A stretch of 64,000 bases of DNA from the NCBI GenBank assembly GCA_012728295.1, contig JAAYFJ010000094.1, positions 1 through 64,000 on the forward strand. The letters run 5' to 3'. The position numbers and the translations under genes are program-made. Source of the DNA: Tissierellia bacterium (lineage in GTDB: Bacteria; Bacillota; Clostridia; Tissierellales; Peptoniphilaceae). Positions 16,049 to 24,829 of the stretch are shown piece by piece. Each line of letters begins with the position of its first letter. Positions within the stretch are counted from its first letter, which is position 1. The notes beneath the pieces were generated by a model. The model worked only from the letters and a program-made list of their open reading frames with translations. It made no database searches and was not told where the DNA came from.

Positions 16049-16831
16049 ATGAAAAGATTATTGACTATTGCCGGGTCTGATTGCAGTGGTGGGGCAGGAA
16101 TACAAGCTGATTTAAAAACCTTTTGTGCCCATGGACACTATGGCATGAGTGCAATTACTGCATTGACTGCCCAAAACACCATGGGTGTTAAGGATATTTT
16201 CTCTGTAACTGGAGAGTTTTTAAAAAGCCAGCTGGATGTAATTTTAGATGATGTACCACCAGATGGAACGAAAGTGGGAATGGTTGGTGGCGTTGAAATA
16301 ATATCTTTGCTAGGAAATTATCTTCAAAATAGACCAATTAAACCATTGGTTATAGATCCGGTAATGGTGTCCACATCAGGTAGTAGATTGTTGGAAAAAG
16401 ATGCAGAGGAAGCTTTAATTAGGGAATTGCTTCCAATGGCAACGGTGATTACACCAAATTTACATGAGGCGGAAGCGCTGATTCACAATAAAGTGGATAG
16501 CGTTAAGTCTATGAAAGAGGCTGCCTTTGCCATTGCAGAGAAACTAGGAACGGCTGTCTTGGTAAAAGGTGGTCATTTAGACGAGGATGCATTGGATGTT
16601 CTCTATGATGGAAAGGCATTTTATGAATTTACATCTAAAAGGATAGACAATCCTAATACACATGGAACAGGTTGCACGTTATCATCGGCAATTGCGTGTA
16701 ATTTAGCAGAGGGAGCAGATTTAGTAGAGGCGGTAAAAAAGGCAAAAGATTATGTAACGGGAGCAATTGAGGCAGGCTACGATATTGGAAATGGTAGAGG
16801 GCCTTTAAATCATTTGTATAGGTTGTTTTAG
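16049..16831 (+). CDS. thiD: Hydroxymethylpyrimidine/phosphomethylpyrimidine kinase ThiD
   Basis: 260 residues. It phosphorylates HMP and HMP-P using ATP, giving the pyrophosphate used by ThiE. Ribokinase-fold motifs: 'IAGSDCSGGAGIQADLKTF', 'DPVMVSTSGSRLL', 'TPNLHEAEAL', 'VLVKGGHL' and the anion-hole/catalytic 'HGTGCTLSSAIA'. It starts two bases after thiE ends, so the two are translated together. Last gene of the thiamine operon. Confidence 0.96.
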   Translation: MKRLLTIAGSDCSGGAGIQADLKTFCAHGHYGMSAITALTAQNTMGVKDIFSVTGEFLKSQLDVILDDVPPDGTKVGMVGGVEIISLLGNYLQNRPIKPLVIDPVMVSTSGSRLLEKDAEEALIRELLPMATVITPNLHEAEALIHNKVDSVKSMKEAAFAIAEKLGTAVLVKGGHLDEDALDVLYDGKAFYEFTSKRIDNPNTHGTGCTLSSAIACNLAEGADLVEAVKKAKDYVTGAIEAGYDIGNGRGPLNHLYRLF

Positions 16832-16876
16832 TAGGAAAAGTGAATTTTGTTAAAGTGTATTTGTTGCTAGGGTTCG

Positions 16877-17060
16877 TATGTAGGGAATGCGTTTTATACC
16901 ATTCCTAACCTACGAAAAATACAAAATGGTTTTGTAGGGAATGGTTTTATACCATTCCGAACATATAAAAAATAAAACATTAAGAGGAACGGACGGGTAC
17001 GAAATCGGATGGGTTGCTACGTTGACACAAAACCCTCGTGCCGGGTTTTACCCTAAAACT
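16877..17060. repeat. Interspersed palindromic repeat cluster 4
   Basis: Two module A copies (TGTAGGGAATG...CCATTCC) are followed by a degraded module B (GGAACGGACGGGTACGA) and the third module (AAAACCC then GGGTTTT then ACCCTA). Same arrangement and order as 301-428: A, partial B, then the third module starting GGGT(C/T)GCTACG. This is the last cluster of the family in the window. Confidence 0.72.
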
Positions 17061-17096
17061 TCGCTAAATTAAAGCTTTTGTCGTATTTTGGCATAT

Positions 17097-17130
17097 AAAA
17101 ATCTACAGGATATTTCCTGTAGATTTTTTT
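17097..17130 (-). terminator. Bidirectional Rho-independent terminator
   Basis: AAATCTACAGGA (17099-17110) pairs with TCCTGTAGATTT (17115-17126), with T runs on both strands. It serves the minus-strand SLH gene and could also stop transcripts from the thiamine operon. Confidence 0.85.
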
Positions 17131-17139
17131 AATGCTATT

Positions 17140-18207
17140 CTATTTTACTAATATTTGTAATTTTGCTACTGGTGTTGGTCCAGAGGTTACTTTGCCAGGA
17201 ACCTCATATGTTCCATAGACTGTATATTGCCCAGCTACTGTAGGATTTACAGTTGCTCTATCCCAAGTTATTGGAACTTTTTGTATGGTGTTATTGCTGA
17301 AATATAATGTTATATATGTCGGCAAGGATAAATCTTCTGGCATGACCCATTCTGTTTTGGCGACTATTACAGTTGGATATTCTTCTACATAACGAATTGC
17401 AATGCCATTTTGCTCCCATATTCCAAATAATTTAGTACTAATAGAAAATGGCGTAGATGAATTAATCCACTCTCCGCTTCCATCGGCTGCATTGTTCCAA
17501 CCTATGAAAGTAAAGCCATCTCGCATTGGGAGTACAGGGAAGCGTGGGCCAAGTGGCTGGCCTTTTGCCACTTGCATAACCGTTGTCTTGTCTAGGTCAG
17601 GATCTTGTAAATCGAAAGTTATATCTACTTTATAATCTTGGTTGTGAATAGCGTTATATAACATATGGAATGCCGCTTTTCTTGTGGCTGGACTATTGGA
17701 GTCAGGGAAAGGTACATCTTTTAAAATCCCATATTCTGCTGCAGTGGTTAAATAGGTATATGGCCATACTGCGTTTTTGTCCATGGCAGGACTCCATCTC
17801 CTATCGTGTCTTACTAATAGAGCAGCCATTTCGGCATAGGTTACGGGGTTTTGTGGTTTAAATGTCCCATCTGGGAATCCCGATATCATTTTATTATTCC
17901 ATGCTACGTTAATATATCCGTTTGCCCAGTAACCAACTGCCACGTCTGAGAATGGACCCTTGTCTGCGCCGGTTCTTTCTGCTCTTGAAGCCTCTCCTTT
18001 ATACTGGACTAAGAGCTTTGTCATTTCGGCTCTTTGTATGGACTCATTAAGAGCTAAATCCACAGTATTTCCCACTTTTCTTCCAGAGATAATTCCTTCG
18101 TTAACCAGCCAATCTACCCTTGCATCTGATGCAAAAACATTAAGGGTCCCGGAGAGTAAGAGTACAACTAGTAGTAAGAGGTAATAGCGTTGATTTGATT
18201 TTTTCAT
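17140..18207 (-). CDS. SLH-domain protein with InlB-type repeat and Ig-like domain
   Basis: 355 residues. Signal peptide 1-29 (ends 'NVFAS'), three SLH repeats at about 30-195 ('SGFPDGTFKPQNPVTYAE'), one InlB/Flg_new type repeat at about 200-265 ('GFTFIGWNNAADGSGEW'), and a C-terminal Ig-like domain of the Big_4 type ('VPITWDRATVNPTVAGQYTVYGTYEVPG'). The start is ATG at 18207 after GGAAAGGAG, not the upstream in-frame ATG at 18234, which lies before that site. It is the smallest SLH protein here and the only one on the minus strand. Probably a wall-anchored surface display or adhesion protein. Confidence 0.88.
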   Translation of the reverse strand: MKKSNQRYYLLLLVVLLLSGTLNVFASDARVDWLVNEGIISGRKVGNTVDLALNESIQRAEMTKLLVQYKGEASRAERTGADKGPFSDVAVGYWANGYINVAWNNKMISGFPDGTFKPQNPVTYAEMAALLVRHDRRWSPAMDKNAVWPYTYLTTAAEYGILKDVPFPDSNSPATRKAAFHMLYNAIHNQDYKVDITFDLQDPDLDKTTVMQVAKGQPLGPRFPVLPMRDGFTFIGWNNAADGSGEWINSSTPFSISTKLFGIWEQNGIAIRYVEEYPTVIVAKTEWVMPEDLSLPTYITLYFSNNTIQKVPITWDRATVNPTVAGQYTVYGTYEVPGKVTSGPTPVAKLQILVK

Positions 18208-18290
18208 GATTTTCTCCTTTCCGGGTAGAAGCAATGTCGATGTAAAAACTATACCCTTTTTATTATTCTTATATTCAAATTTGTTGTGGT

Positions 18291-18319
18291 AAAAAAATCG
18301 ACGCCTAATGGCGTCGATT
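18291..18319 (-). terminator. Rho-independent terminator of the NSS transporter gene
   Basis: AATCGACGCC (18296-18305) pairs with GGCGTCGATT (18310-18319). On the minus strand the stem is followed by seven T residues (18297-18291). Confidence 0.92.
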
Positions 18320-18343
18320 GAGAACTGTTTATTTCCTGTTTTC

Positions 18344-19705
18344 TTAGAATAATCCTATGGAGTGAAGGAATATGATGATGATAGCGATAGGAGCAATAAA
18401 GCGAATTAAGAAATAGTAAAGGCTGAAAACGCCAGTTGCTGCTGTTCCATCATTAGTCATACTATTATATAGTTTGTCTTTACTATAGCCCCATCCTAAG
18501 AACAGAACTTCGATCATTACAGCAAGTGTCATACCGTAGTTAGCAGTAATAAAGTCAAGGAAGTCAAAGATGTTTTTATCCATAATAGTGATGTGTGACC
18601 ATGCACCGTTGGATAAACTTGCAACTACAGCGATACAAGCTACACCAAAAGCTGCTAATAGAGAAGCTTTCTTTCTTTCCATATCCTTGGAGTCAACCAA
18701 GTATGCTACAACTACTTCTAGAAGTGAGATAGTTGAAGTAAGAGCTGCAAGAGCTAGTAATAGGAAGAATAGTACTCCGAAGATATATCCTCCTGGCATG
18801 CTTGCAAATACGTTTGGAAGAATGATGAATACTAGTCCAGGACCTTGGTCTGGAGCCATTCCAAATGCGAACATAGATGGGAAAATTGCAATACCTGCCA
18901 TGATAGCAATTAGTAAGTCGAAAATAAAGATTTGAACTGATGTTGATGGAATGTTTTGGTCTGCTTTCATATAGCTTCCGTATGTTGGTAGTACAGCTGC
19001 ACCAACTGAAAGAGTAAAGAAGGAGTGACCCATTGCAGCTAGGATTGATTCTGAATTAATAAGGCTCCAATCAGGTTTGAATAAGAATGATAAACCTGCC
19101 ATTGCACCTTGTGCTCCTTCCATTGTTGGAAGAGTAAGAGCACGAATATCCAGAATAATAATAATTACGAATAAAAGTGGAATAAGCAAAGTGGAAACTT
19201 TCTCGATTCCTTTTTGAACTCCAAAGCTTACTACGAAAGTAGTGATTGCAAGGAATAAAATGGAGAATAATATTGGTTTCCATGGGTGTGTAATAAATCC
19301 TGTGAACATTTCGCCCAATTGATCTGGTGATTTTCCTGCGAAGTTATTTCCAATGGCTTGGAATAGGTATTCAAGAGTCCATCCTGCAACTACACAGTAG
19401 AAACCAAAGATTAAGAATGCTGACAATAGAGCAAATACTCCTGAGAAGTACCATTTTTTCTCTGGTGCCATTACCTTAAATGAGTTGATAGCATCGCGGC
19501 GACCTAGTCGACCAATTACTAACTCTGACATTAAGATTGGTGTACCGATGATACTTACTAAAATTAGATAAACAATTAGGAATGCTCCCCCACCGTATGT
19601 ACCTACCATATAAGGGAAACGCCAAATGTTACCTAGTCCTACTGCAGAACCAACTGCAGCTGCAATTAGTCCGAACTTACTGTTAAAACCGTCTTTTTGT
19701 GACAT
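18344..19705 (-). CDS. Neurotransmitter:sodium symporter (NSS) family amino-acid transporter
   Basis: 453 residues, about 11-12 membrane spans. It imports amino acids together with sodium ions, like LeuT, MhsT and TnaT. The signature first helix is clear ('GLIAAAVGSAVGLGNIWRFPY'), with the unwound substrate and sodium site 'GSAVGLGN', plus 'FFTLSVGAAVLPTYGSYM' in helix 6-7 and 'SLLEVVVAYLVD' in helix 8. AAGGAGG precedes ATG 19705. It has its own promoter and terminator. Being close to the had cluster fits a supply of amino acids for fermentation, but the substrate is not shown by the sequence. Confidence 0.92.
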   Translation of the reverse strand: MSQKDGFNSKFGLIAAAVGSAVGLGNIWRFPYMVGTYGGGAFLIVYLILVSIIGTPILMSELVIGRLGRRDAINSFKVMAPEKKWYFSGVFALLSAFLIFGFYCVVAGWTLEYLFQAIGNNFAGKSPDQLGEMFTGFITHPWKPILFSILFLAITTFVVSFGVQKGIEKVSTLLIPLLFVIIIILDIRALTLPTMEGAQGAMAGLSFLFKPDWSLINSESILAAMGHSFFTLSVGAAVLPTYGSYMKADQNIPSTSVQIFIFDLLIAIMAGIAIFPSMFAFGMAPDQGPGLVFIILPNVFASMPGGYIFGVLFFLLLALAALTSTISLLEVVVAYLVDSKDMERKKASLLAAFGVACIAVVASLSNGAWSHITIMDKNIFDFLDFITANYGMTLAVMIEVLFLGWGYSKDKLYNSMTNDGTAATGVFSLYYFLIRFIAPIAIIIIFLHSIGLF

Positions 19706-19768
19706 TACTGACCTCCTTGTGAAATTTTGTTACAAACATGTTAAGTATTAAATAAACAGTTTGAGATG

Positions 19769-19796
19769 ATTATATCAAAGAATTATATAAATGCAA
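19769..19796 (-). promoter_or_regulatory. Promoter of the NSS transporter gene
   Basis: On the minus strand TTGCAT (19796-19791) and TATAAT (19774-19769) are 16 bases apart, 64 bases before the start codon. Confidence 0.6.
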
Positions 19797-20046
19797 CCTT
19801 TTTTTAACAATAAGAATTGTGTATATTTATGATAATAAATTACATTGTGAAGAAATGAACATTTAACACAAAAGATGAATAAAATTAATACGTTATTAGA
19901 GTACGAGAACATAGCACCGTATGACTACAAAAGTAAGTAAGAGATAATAAATGCAAAGTATTATATAAATAATAAGAGACCCATATTTGAAAGAGTCTCT
20001 AATATTATAGCATTTTATTTATTTATTTCTTCATATTATATAAGGG
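19797..20046. other. AT-rich non-coding spacer
   Basis: No gene is seen. A weak hairpin AGAGAC (19975-19980)/GTCTCT (19995-20000) about 45 bases past the end of the minus-strand ferredoxin gene may help end its transcript, but it has no T run. Confidence 0.4.
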
Positions 20047-20817
20047 TTACTGGATAATATTTCCATCAACAGAAATAGTTACTACTTGCCATGGAATAAA
20101 TTTACCTGAGTCCATCAATGCCTTCTTGGCCATATTTAACATTCCGTTGCAACAGGGGACTTCCATTTTAACAATGGTTACGCTTTCAATATCATTATCT
20201 CTTATTATAGCAGTTAGTTTTTCTGAATAATCTGTATTATCTAATTTAGGGCATCCTATCAAGGTGATTTTATTTTTCATAAAGTCCTGATGGAAGTTGC
20301 CGTAAGCAAATGCAGTGCAGTCTGCAGCAATGAGTAAATGAGCTCCATTGAAAAATTCAGCGTTTACAGGTGCTAACTTTATTTGAACAGGCCATTGGCG
20401 TAGTTCGCTGGAAATTTCTTGTGGATTAACAGACAGTGTTCTCGCTCCTTTGCCTTGGCAAGTATGGTTGCTGTGGGCGTGGTTGTCTTTGCAATTTCCT
20501 CCATTATCTCTTTGAAAGGATCGGGAAGAGCTTCCGGGACAGGTGGATGGCTTTGCTGAAGTTCTCTTTTGCTCTTCTTTTATTCTCATGTTTTCCATTA
20601 CAGCTTCCTTATCAAAGGGGGCCGCTTCACGTTCTTCAAATGTAATAGCTCCTGTAGGGCAGGTAGGTAAGCAATCTCCAAGGCCGTCACAGTAGTCATC
20701 TCTCATCAGCTGCGCTTTTCCATCTACCATTCCTATGGCGCCTTCATGGCATGCTTCTACGCATATTCCGCAGCCATTACATTTTTCTTTATCAATAGTA
20801 ATAATTTTTCTAATCAT
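20047..20817 (-). CDS. 4Fe-4S dicluster ferredoxin-domain protein
   Basis: 256 residues. Two [4Fe-4S] motifs near the N-terminus: 'CNGCGICVEAC' and 'CDGLGDCLPTCPTGAI'. A central Cys/His-rich linker ('CPGSSS', 'NCKDNHAHSNHTCQG') leads to a C-terminal domain with 'LLIAADCTAFAYGNFHQDF', 'ITLIGCPKLDN' and 'VTIVKMEVPCCNGM', which may hold further metal or thiol sites. This family is common in anaerobes and is thought to pass electrons; its partner is unknown. ATG 20817 is chosen because AGGAGG (20827-20832) directly abuts ATG 20826 and sits 9 bases from 20817. The gene stands alone between the transporter and the had operon, facing away from the latter. Confidence 0.82.
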   Translation of the reverse strand: MIRKIITIDKEKCNGCGICVEACHEGAIGMVDGKAQLMRDDYCDGLGDCLPTCPTGAITFEEREAAPFDKEAVMENMRIKEEQKRTSAKPSTCPGSSSRSFQRDNGGNCKDNHAHSNHTCQGKGARTLSVNPQEISSELRQWPVQIKLAPVNAEFFNGAHLLIAADCTAFAYGNFHQDFMKNKITLIGCPKLDNTDYSEKLTAIIRDNDIESVTIVKMEVPCCNGMLNMAKKALMDSGKFIPWQVVTISVDGNIIQ

Positions 20818-20832
20818 TATTATCATCCTCCT

Positions 20833-21159
20833 ACATCAATTATTATTATTTCTTGATAATAATATATATCTTTCACGACAATAATTATGTGATAAATGCA
20901 ACGCAAGTCTAAAAAATATTTTTATTATTTTTTGTTTTTTCACATTCAGACTTCGTTAAAATTATATAAAAGTGTTTGATTTTTAGATAATTTGTAGATA
21001 TTATAAAACAGAGAATGGCTTAAAATACGCGCTTAACCAGTTAGCCTTCTATAATTTGTAGATTATTAGTAAATTAATTAACTATATTGTTAAAAATGTG
21101 ATATAATAAATTCATACTTAACAAATTTTACACTACATATAAAAAAAGGAGGAATTAAT
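20833..21159. other. Divergent regulatory region between the ferredoxin gene and the had operon
   Basis: Very AT-rich with no gene. For the plus strand, an extended -10 (TGATATAAT, TATAAT at 21102-21107) with a weak -35 TTAACT (21078-21083, 18-base spacer) is the likely had promoter. An inverted repeat TATTATTA...TAATAATA lies at about 20838-20862 next to the ferredoxin start. TCAC-N12-GTGA near 20875-20895 is a possible operator, but I do not recognise it. Confidence 0.45.
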
Positions 21160-22395
21160 TTGAGCAATAGCAAGAAATTATTAAAAGGTGTAAAAGTTAT
21201 TGAACTTGCCAATTTTATTGCTGCTCCAGCTTGCGGTAGATTCTTAGCAGATGCAGGCGCAGAAGTAATTAAAATTGAGACACCAGCAGGAGACCCATTG
21301 AGATATACGGCTCCTACAGAGGGACGTCCTCTTTCACAAGAGGTAAACACGACCTTTGACTTAGAGAACTCTAATAAAAAATGCATCGTGCTAAATTTGC
21401 GTAGCGATAATGGGCGCAAGATTTTTTTTGAGATGCTAAAAGATGCAGCCATTTTATTGACTAACTGGCGTCCTGAAGCATTGAAACGTGCGGGATTTGA
21501 CTATGAAACTCTTAAAAAAGATCACCCAGCACTAGTTTATGCAATGATAGCTGGTTATGGAGAAAAAGGTCCTGATGCTAACCTTCCAGGATTTGACTTT
21601 ACAGCGTTCTTTGCTCGTGGAGGAATCTTAGGTACTCTTTATGAGAAGGGAACTAGCCCAATGAACCCAATTCCAGGTCTTGGTGATCACCAATCTGGTT
21701 TGTTCTTAGCAGCTGGTACTGTTGCAGCTCTATATAAAGCTAAGATGACTGGCGAAGGCGAGAAAGTAACAGTTGGACTATTCCAAAGTGCTATCTACAC
21801 AATTGGTATCATGTTACAGGCAGCTCAATATCCAGATTATGGTACTCCTTATCCAATGAATGCCAGAACATATCCTAACCCATTAATAGCAGCTCACAGA
21901 ACTTCAGATGATTACTTCGTTCAAATCTGTATGCCTCCATATGATCCATGCTACGATAAGTTCATGACTTGCATTGGTAGAGAGGACTTAGTTGGTGACG
22001 AACGTTACAACACTATGAAGAACTTAGGCGATAAAGGTTATGAAGTATACGACATTATTGCAGCAGAAATGGTTAAAAAGTCTAAAGATGAGTGGAATGA
22101 GATTTTCCGCGCTAATGACATTCCATTTGCAGTAGCTCAACGTTGGGAAGACCTGCTAGAGGATGAGCAAGCTTGGGCTAACGATTACCTACATGAAATG
22201 CATTATCCAAATGGCGATAAAAAAGCTTTGGTACGTCTTCCATATACTTATGAAGAAATGGGACTACCAGAATATAATCAGTCTTCACAACTAGGTGGAG
22301 ATACTAAAATTGTACTAGAAAGCATGGGATATTCAGAAGCTGAAATTGAAAAATTAGCTGCTGATAAAGACATACTTTTAGGAAAACAAAATTAA
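21160..22395 (+). CDS. hadA: Family III (CaiB/BaiF) CoA transferase, HadA/FldA-like
   Basis: 411 residues. It moves CoA onto a 2-hydroxy acid made from an amino acid, the activation step before dehydration. Family motifs: 'VIELANFIAAPACGRFLADAGAEVIKIE', the 'NLRSDNGRKIF' region, and the catalytic Asp in 'LPGFDFTAFFARGG'. TTG at 21160 is the start, 7 bases after AAGGAGG; no ATG is near. It leads an operon with the dehydratase subunits and an acyl-CoA dehydrogenase, the order known from the reductive leucine (had) and phenylalanine (fld) branches. The symbol reflects this resemblance; the true substrate (isocaproate, phenyllactate or lactate type) cannot be read from the sequence. Confidence 0.88.
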   Translation: MSNSKKLLKGVKVIELANFIAAPACGRFLADAGAEVIKIETPAGDPLRYTAPTEGRPLSQEVNTTFDLENSNKKCIVLNLRSDNGRKIFFEMLKDAAILLTNWRPEALKRAGFDYETLKKDHPALVYAMIAGYGEKGPDANLPGFDFTAFFARGGILGTLYEKGTSPMNPIPGLGDHQSGLFLAAGTVAALYKAKMTGEGEKVTVGLFQSAIYTIGIMLQAAQYPDYGTPYPMNARTYPNPLIAAHRTSDDYFVQICMPPYDPCYDKFMTCIGREDLVGDERYNTMKNLGDKGYEVYDIIAAEMVKKSKDEWNEIFRANDIPFAVAQRWEDLLEDEQAWANDYLHEMHYPNGDKKALVRLPYTYEEMGLPEYNQSSQLGGDTKIVLESMGYSEAEIEKLAADKDILLGKQN

Positions 22396-22433
22396 GGCCG
22401 AAAGGGCTTAATTCATAGAAAGGAGCAAGAAAG

Positions 22434-23681
22434 ATGAGTGAAGAAAAAGTAGTAAAAACCGAGCAGAAAGAACAAAAGCCTAAGAAAGCGAAACACCTTT
22501 TAGGGGACATCGCGGCTAAAGCTTATGCCGATGCTTTTGCAGCTAAAGAAGCCGGCGAAATGGTAGGTTGGAGTTCATCAATATTCCCACAGGAAATCCC
22601 AACTACTTTAGGATTACACGTAGTTTATCCTGAGAACCACGCTGCAGCTGTTGCTGCTAAAGGTGGCGGACTTGAATTCTGTGAGCACGCAGAGGGAATG
22701 GGTTTCTCCAATGACGTTTGTGCATATGCACGTGTAAACTTAGCGTTTATGGATCGTGAATACTGCGAGCAAATCAACATGCCAATGCCAGACTTCTTAT
22801 TATGCTGTAACAACATCTGTAATGAGATGATTAAATGGTATGAGCACATAGCAGTTTCTTTGGATATTCCTCTAATCATGATGGACATTCCATATAATAC
22901 CGACTTTGAAGTTTCTCAAGATCGTGTAGATTATATGAAGGGCCAATTTGAGCATGCTATTAAGCAATTAGAAGAATATACAGGGAAAAAATGGGATGAG
23001 AAGAAATTTGAAGAAGTTATGAAAGTTTCTCAAGAGAGTTCCAAGCAATGGCTAAGAGCAGCTTCCTATTCCAAGTACATCCCTTCACCACTAAGTGGAT
23101 TCGACCTATTCAACCACATGGCAGTAGCAGTTTGTGCTAGAGGTAATCAAGCAGCTGTTGACGCATTCAAAATGTTAGGTGATGAGTACGAAGAAAACGT
23201 ACGTTTAGGAAAATCAACTTACCGTGGCGAAGAAAAACACCGCGTTATGTTCGAAGGTATTGCTTGCTGGCCATATCTAAGACATAAGTTAGAGACATTG
23301 AACAAATATGGTATGAACGTTACTGCAACTGTTTATGCTGAAGCATTTGGTGTTTTCTATGACGATTTAGATGATATGATGCGCGCATACAGCTCAACTG
23401 TAAACGTAATCAGCTTTGAGCGTGCGTTAGACATGCGTGTTCGTGCTATTCGTGATACAAATACTGATGGCGCTGTATTCCACGTTAACCGCAGCTGTAA
23501 GCTATGGTCAGGTTTCACATATGAGTTAAGCCGTCGTCTATCAGAAGAAACTGGTATTCCAATTGTTAGCTTTGACGGAGACCAAGCTGACCCAAGAAAC
23601 TTCTCAAAAGCACAATACGATACACGTATTCAAGGTTTAGATGAAGTCATGACTGCGAGAAAGGAGGCGCAACAATCATGA
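22434..23681 (+). CDS. hadB: 2-hydroxyacyl-CoA dehydratase alpha subunit, HadB-like
   Basis: 415 residues, close to HadB (about 408). With the beta subunit it removes water from (R)-2-hydroxyacyl-CoA through a ketyl radical. Cysteines expected to hold the [4Fe-4S] cluster are seen in 'LLCCNNICNEMIKWYE' and 'HVNRSCKLWSGF'; other family segments are 'LGLHVVYPENHAAAV' and 'GDQADPRNFSKAQYDTR'. A lysine-rich N-terminal tail (about 25 residues) precedes the conserved part. It overlaps hadC by four bases (ATGA), so the subunits are translated together. The radical reaction needs an ATP-dependent activator (HadI/FldI type), which is not in this operon. Confidence 0.92.
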   Translation: MSEEKVVKTEQKEQKPKKAKHLLGDIAAKAYADAFAAKEAGEMVGWSSSIFPQEIPTTLGLHVVYPENHAAAVAAKGGGLEFCEHAEGMGFSNDVCAYARVNLAFMDREYCEQINMPMPDFLLCCNNICNEMIKWYEHIAVSLDIPLIMMDIPYNTDFEVSQDRVDYMKGQFEHAIKQLEEYTGKKWDEKKFEEVMKVSQESSKQWLRAASYSKYIPSPLSGFDLFNHMAVAVCARGNQAAVDAFKMLGDEYEENVRLGKSTYRGEEKHRVMFEGIACWPYLRHKLETLNKYGMNVTATVYAEAFGVFYDDLDDMMRAYSSTVNVISFERALDMRVRAIRDTNTDGAVFHVNRSCKLWSGFTYELSRRLSEETGIPIVSFDGDQADPRNFSKAQYDTRIQGLDEVMTARKEAQQS

Positions 23682-24802
23682 GTAATGTAGAAAGATTGTT
23701 TAATGAATTTGGTGAAGTGGCTAAGCATCCTGGCAAAGCCATCAAAGGTTTAGTTGATAAAACCGGTAAAAAAGTTATAGGTTGTGTTCCTCTATATACA
23801 CCTAAGGAATTAATCTATGCAGCAGGTATGCTACCTGTAGGCGTTTGGGGAGCTGAGAAGGAAGTTTCAGAAGCTAAGCGTTATTTCCCAGCATTCCTAT
23901 GCTCCATTATGCAAACTATCCTAGATGAAGGTTTAGTTGGAAATTATGACATCCTTGATGCAATCATTATTCCTAACTATTGTGACTCCTTAAAAGTTAT
24001 GGGTCAAAACTTCAAACTAGCTGTTAAAAACGTAAAATTCTTACCTCTTACTATTCCTCAAACTCGTCGTATTCCAGCAGGTAAAACTTTCATTATCAGC
24101 CAATACAACGTTTTAAAAGAGCAATTAGAAGAGATTGCTGGTAAAAAGATTACTGATGAAGCTCTTAACGAAGCTATCGAAGTATTCAACGAGCAAAACA
24201 AGACAATGATGGAATTCTCCAAACTTTGTGCAGAGTATCCAGCTGAAATCAACGCTATGAATCGTATGTACGTTTACAAATCTGCATACTTCATGGAAGT
24301 TCCTGAGCACACTGCAATGGTTAAAGAATTAATCGCTGAAATCCGTAAAGAAGCTCCAAAGGCATTTAACGGACACAGAGTAGTTACTACTGGTATCATT
24401 GTTGATTCAGCAAACTTAAACCAAATACTTGTAGATCTAAACTGTGCAGTAGTTGGCGATGACGTTGCATTCGAGTCAAGACAATACCGTCACTTTATTC
24501 CAGAGGGAGATTCCCCAATGGATAGAATTGGACAACAATTCTGTGACCGTGAGTGTTCAACTCTTTTAAATGAGAAACGTATTCGTGGTCAAATGATTAT
24601 TGACTTAGCTAAAGAACGTAATGCAGAAGGTATTATCTTCTTCTTAACTAAGTTCTGTGACCCAGAAGAGTTTGATTATCCAAAGATGAAGGCTGACTTC
24701 GAAGCTGCTGGCGTTCCTCACATTATGGTAGAGATTGACCAACAGATTAGAAACTTAGAGCAAGCTAGAACGTATATTCAAACATTCACTGACGTTCTAT
24801 AA
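23678..24802 (+). CDS. hadC: 2-hydroxyacyl-CoA dehydratase beta subunit, HadC-like
   Basis: 374 residues, the same size as HadC (375). Motifs: 'GCVPLYTPKELIYAAGMLPVG', 'NYCDSLKVMGQN' and 'FLTKFCDPEEFDYP', with cysteines that fit the second [4Fe-4S] cluster, and 'DRECST' in between. Its start ATG overlaps the alpha subunit's stop. The acyl-CoA dehydrogenase gene follows 27 bases later, so the enoyl-CoA product can be reduced at once. Confidence 0.92.
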   Translation: MSNVERLFNEFGEVAKHPGKAIKGLVDKTGKKVIGCVPLYTPKELIYAAGMLPVGVWGAEKEVSEAKRYFPAFLCSIMQTILDEGLVGNYDILDAIIIPNYCDSLKVMGQNFKLAVKNVKFLPLTIPQTRRIPAGKTFIISQYNVLKEQLEEIAGKKITDEALNEAIEVFNEQNKTMMEFSKLCAEYPAEINAMNRMYVYKSAYFMEVPEHTAMVKELIAEIRKEAPKAFNGHRVVTTGIIVDSANLNQILVDLNCAVVGDDVAFESRQYRHFIPEGDSPMDRIGQQFCDRECSTLLNEKRIRGQMIIDLAKERNAEGIIFFLTKFCDPEEFDYPKMKADFEAAGVPHIMVEIDQQIRNLEQARTYIQTFTDVL

Positions 24803-24829
24803 AAAGAATTAAGCAGCAGGGGGAAAGCT

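Noticed and set aside
19797..20046. Possible small gene or RNA in the spacer after the ferredoxin gene
   Set aside because: No promoter, ribosome site or stable structure beyond a weak hairpin was found.
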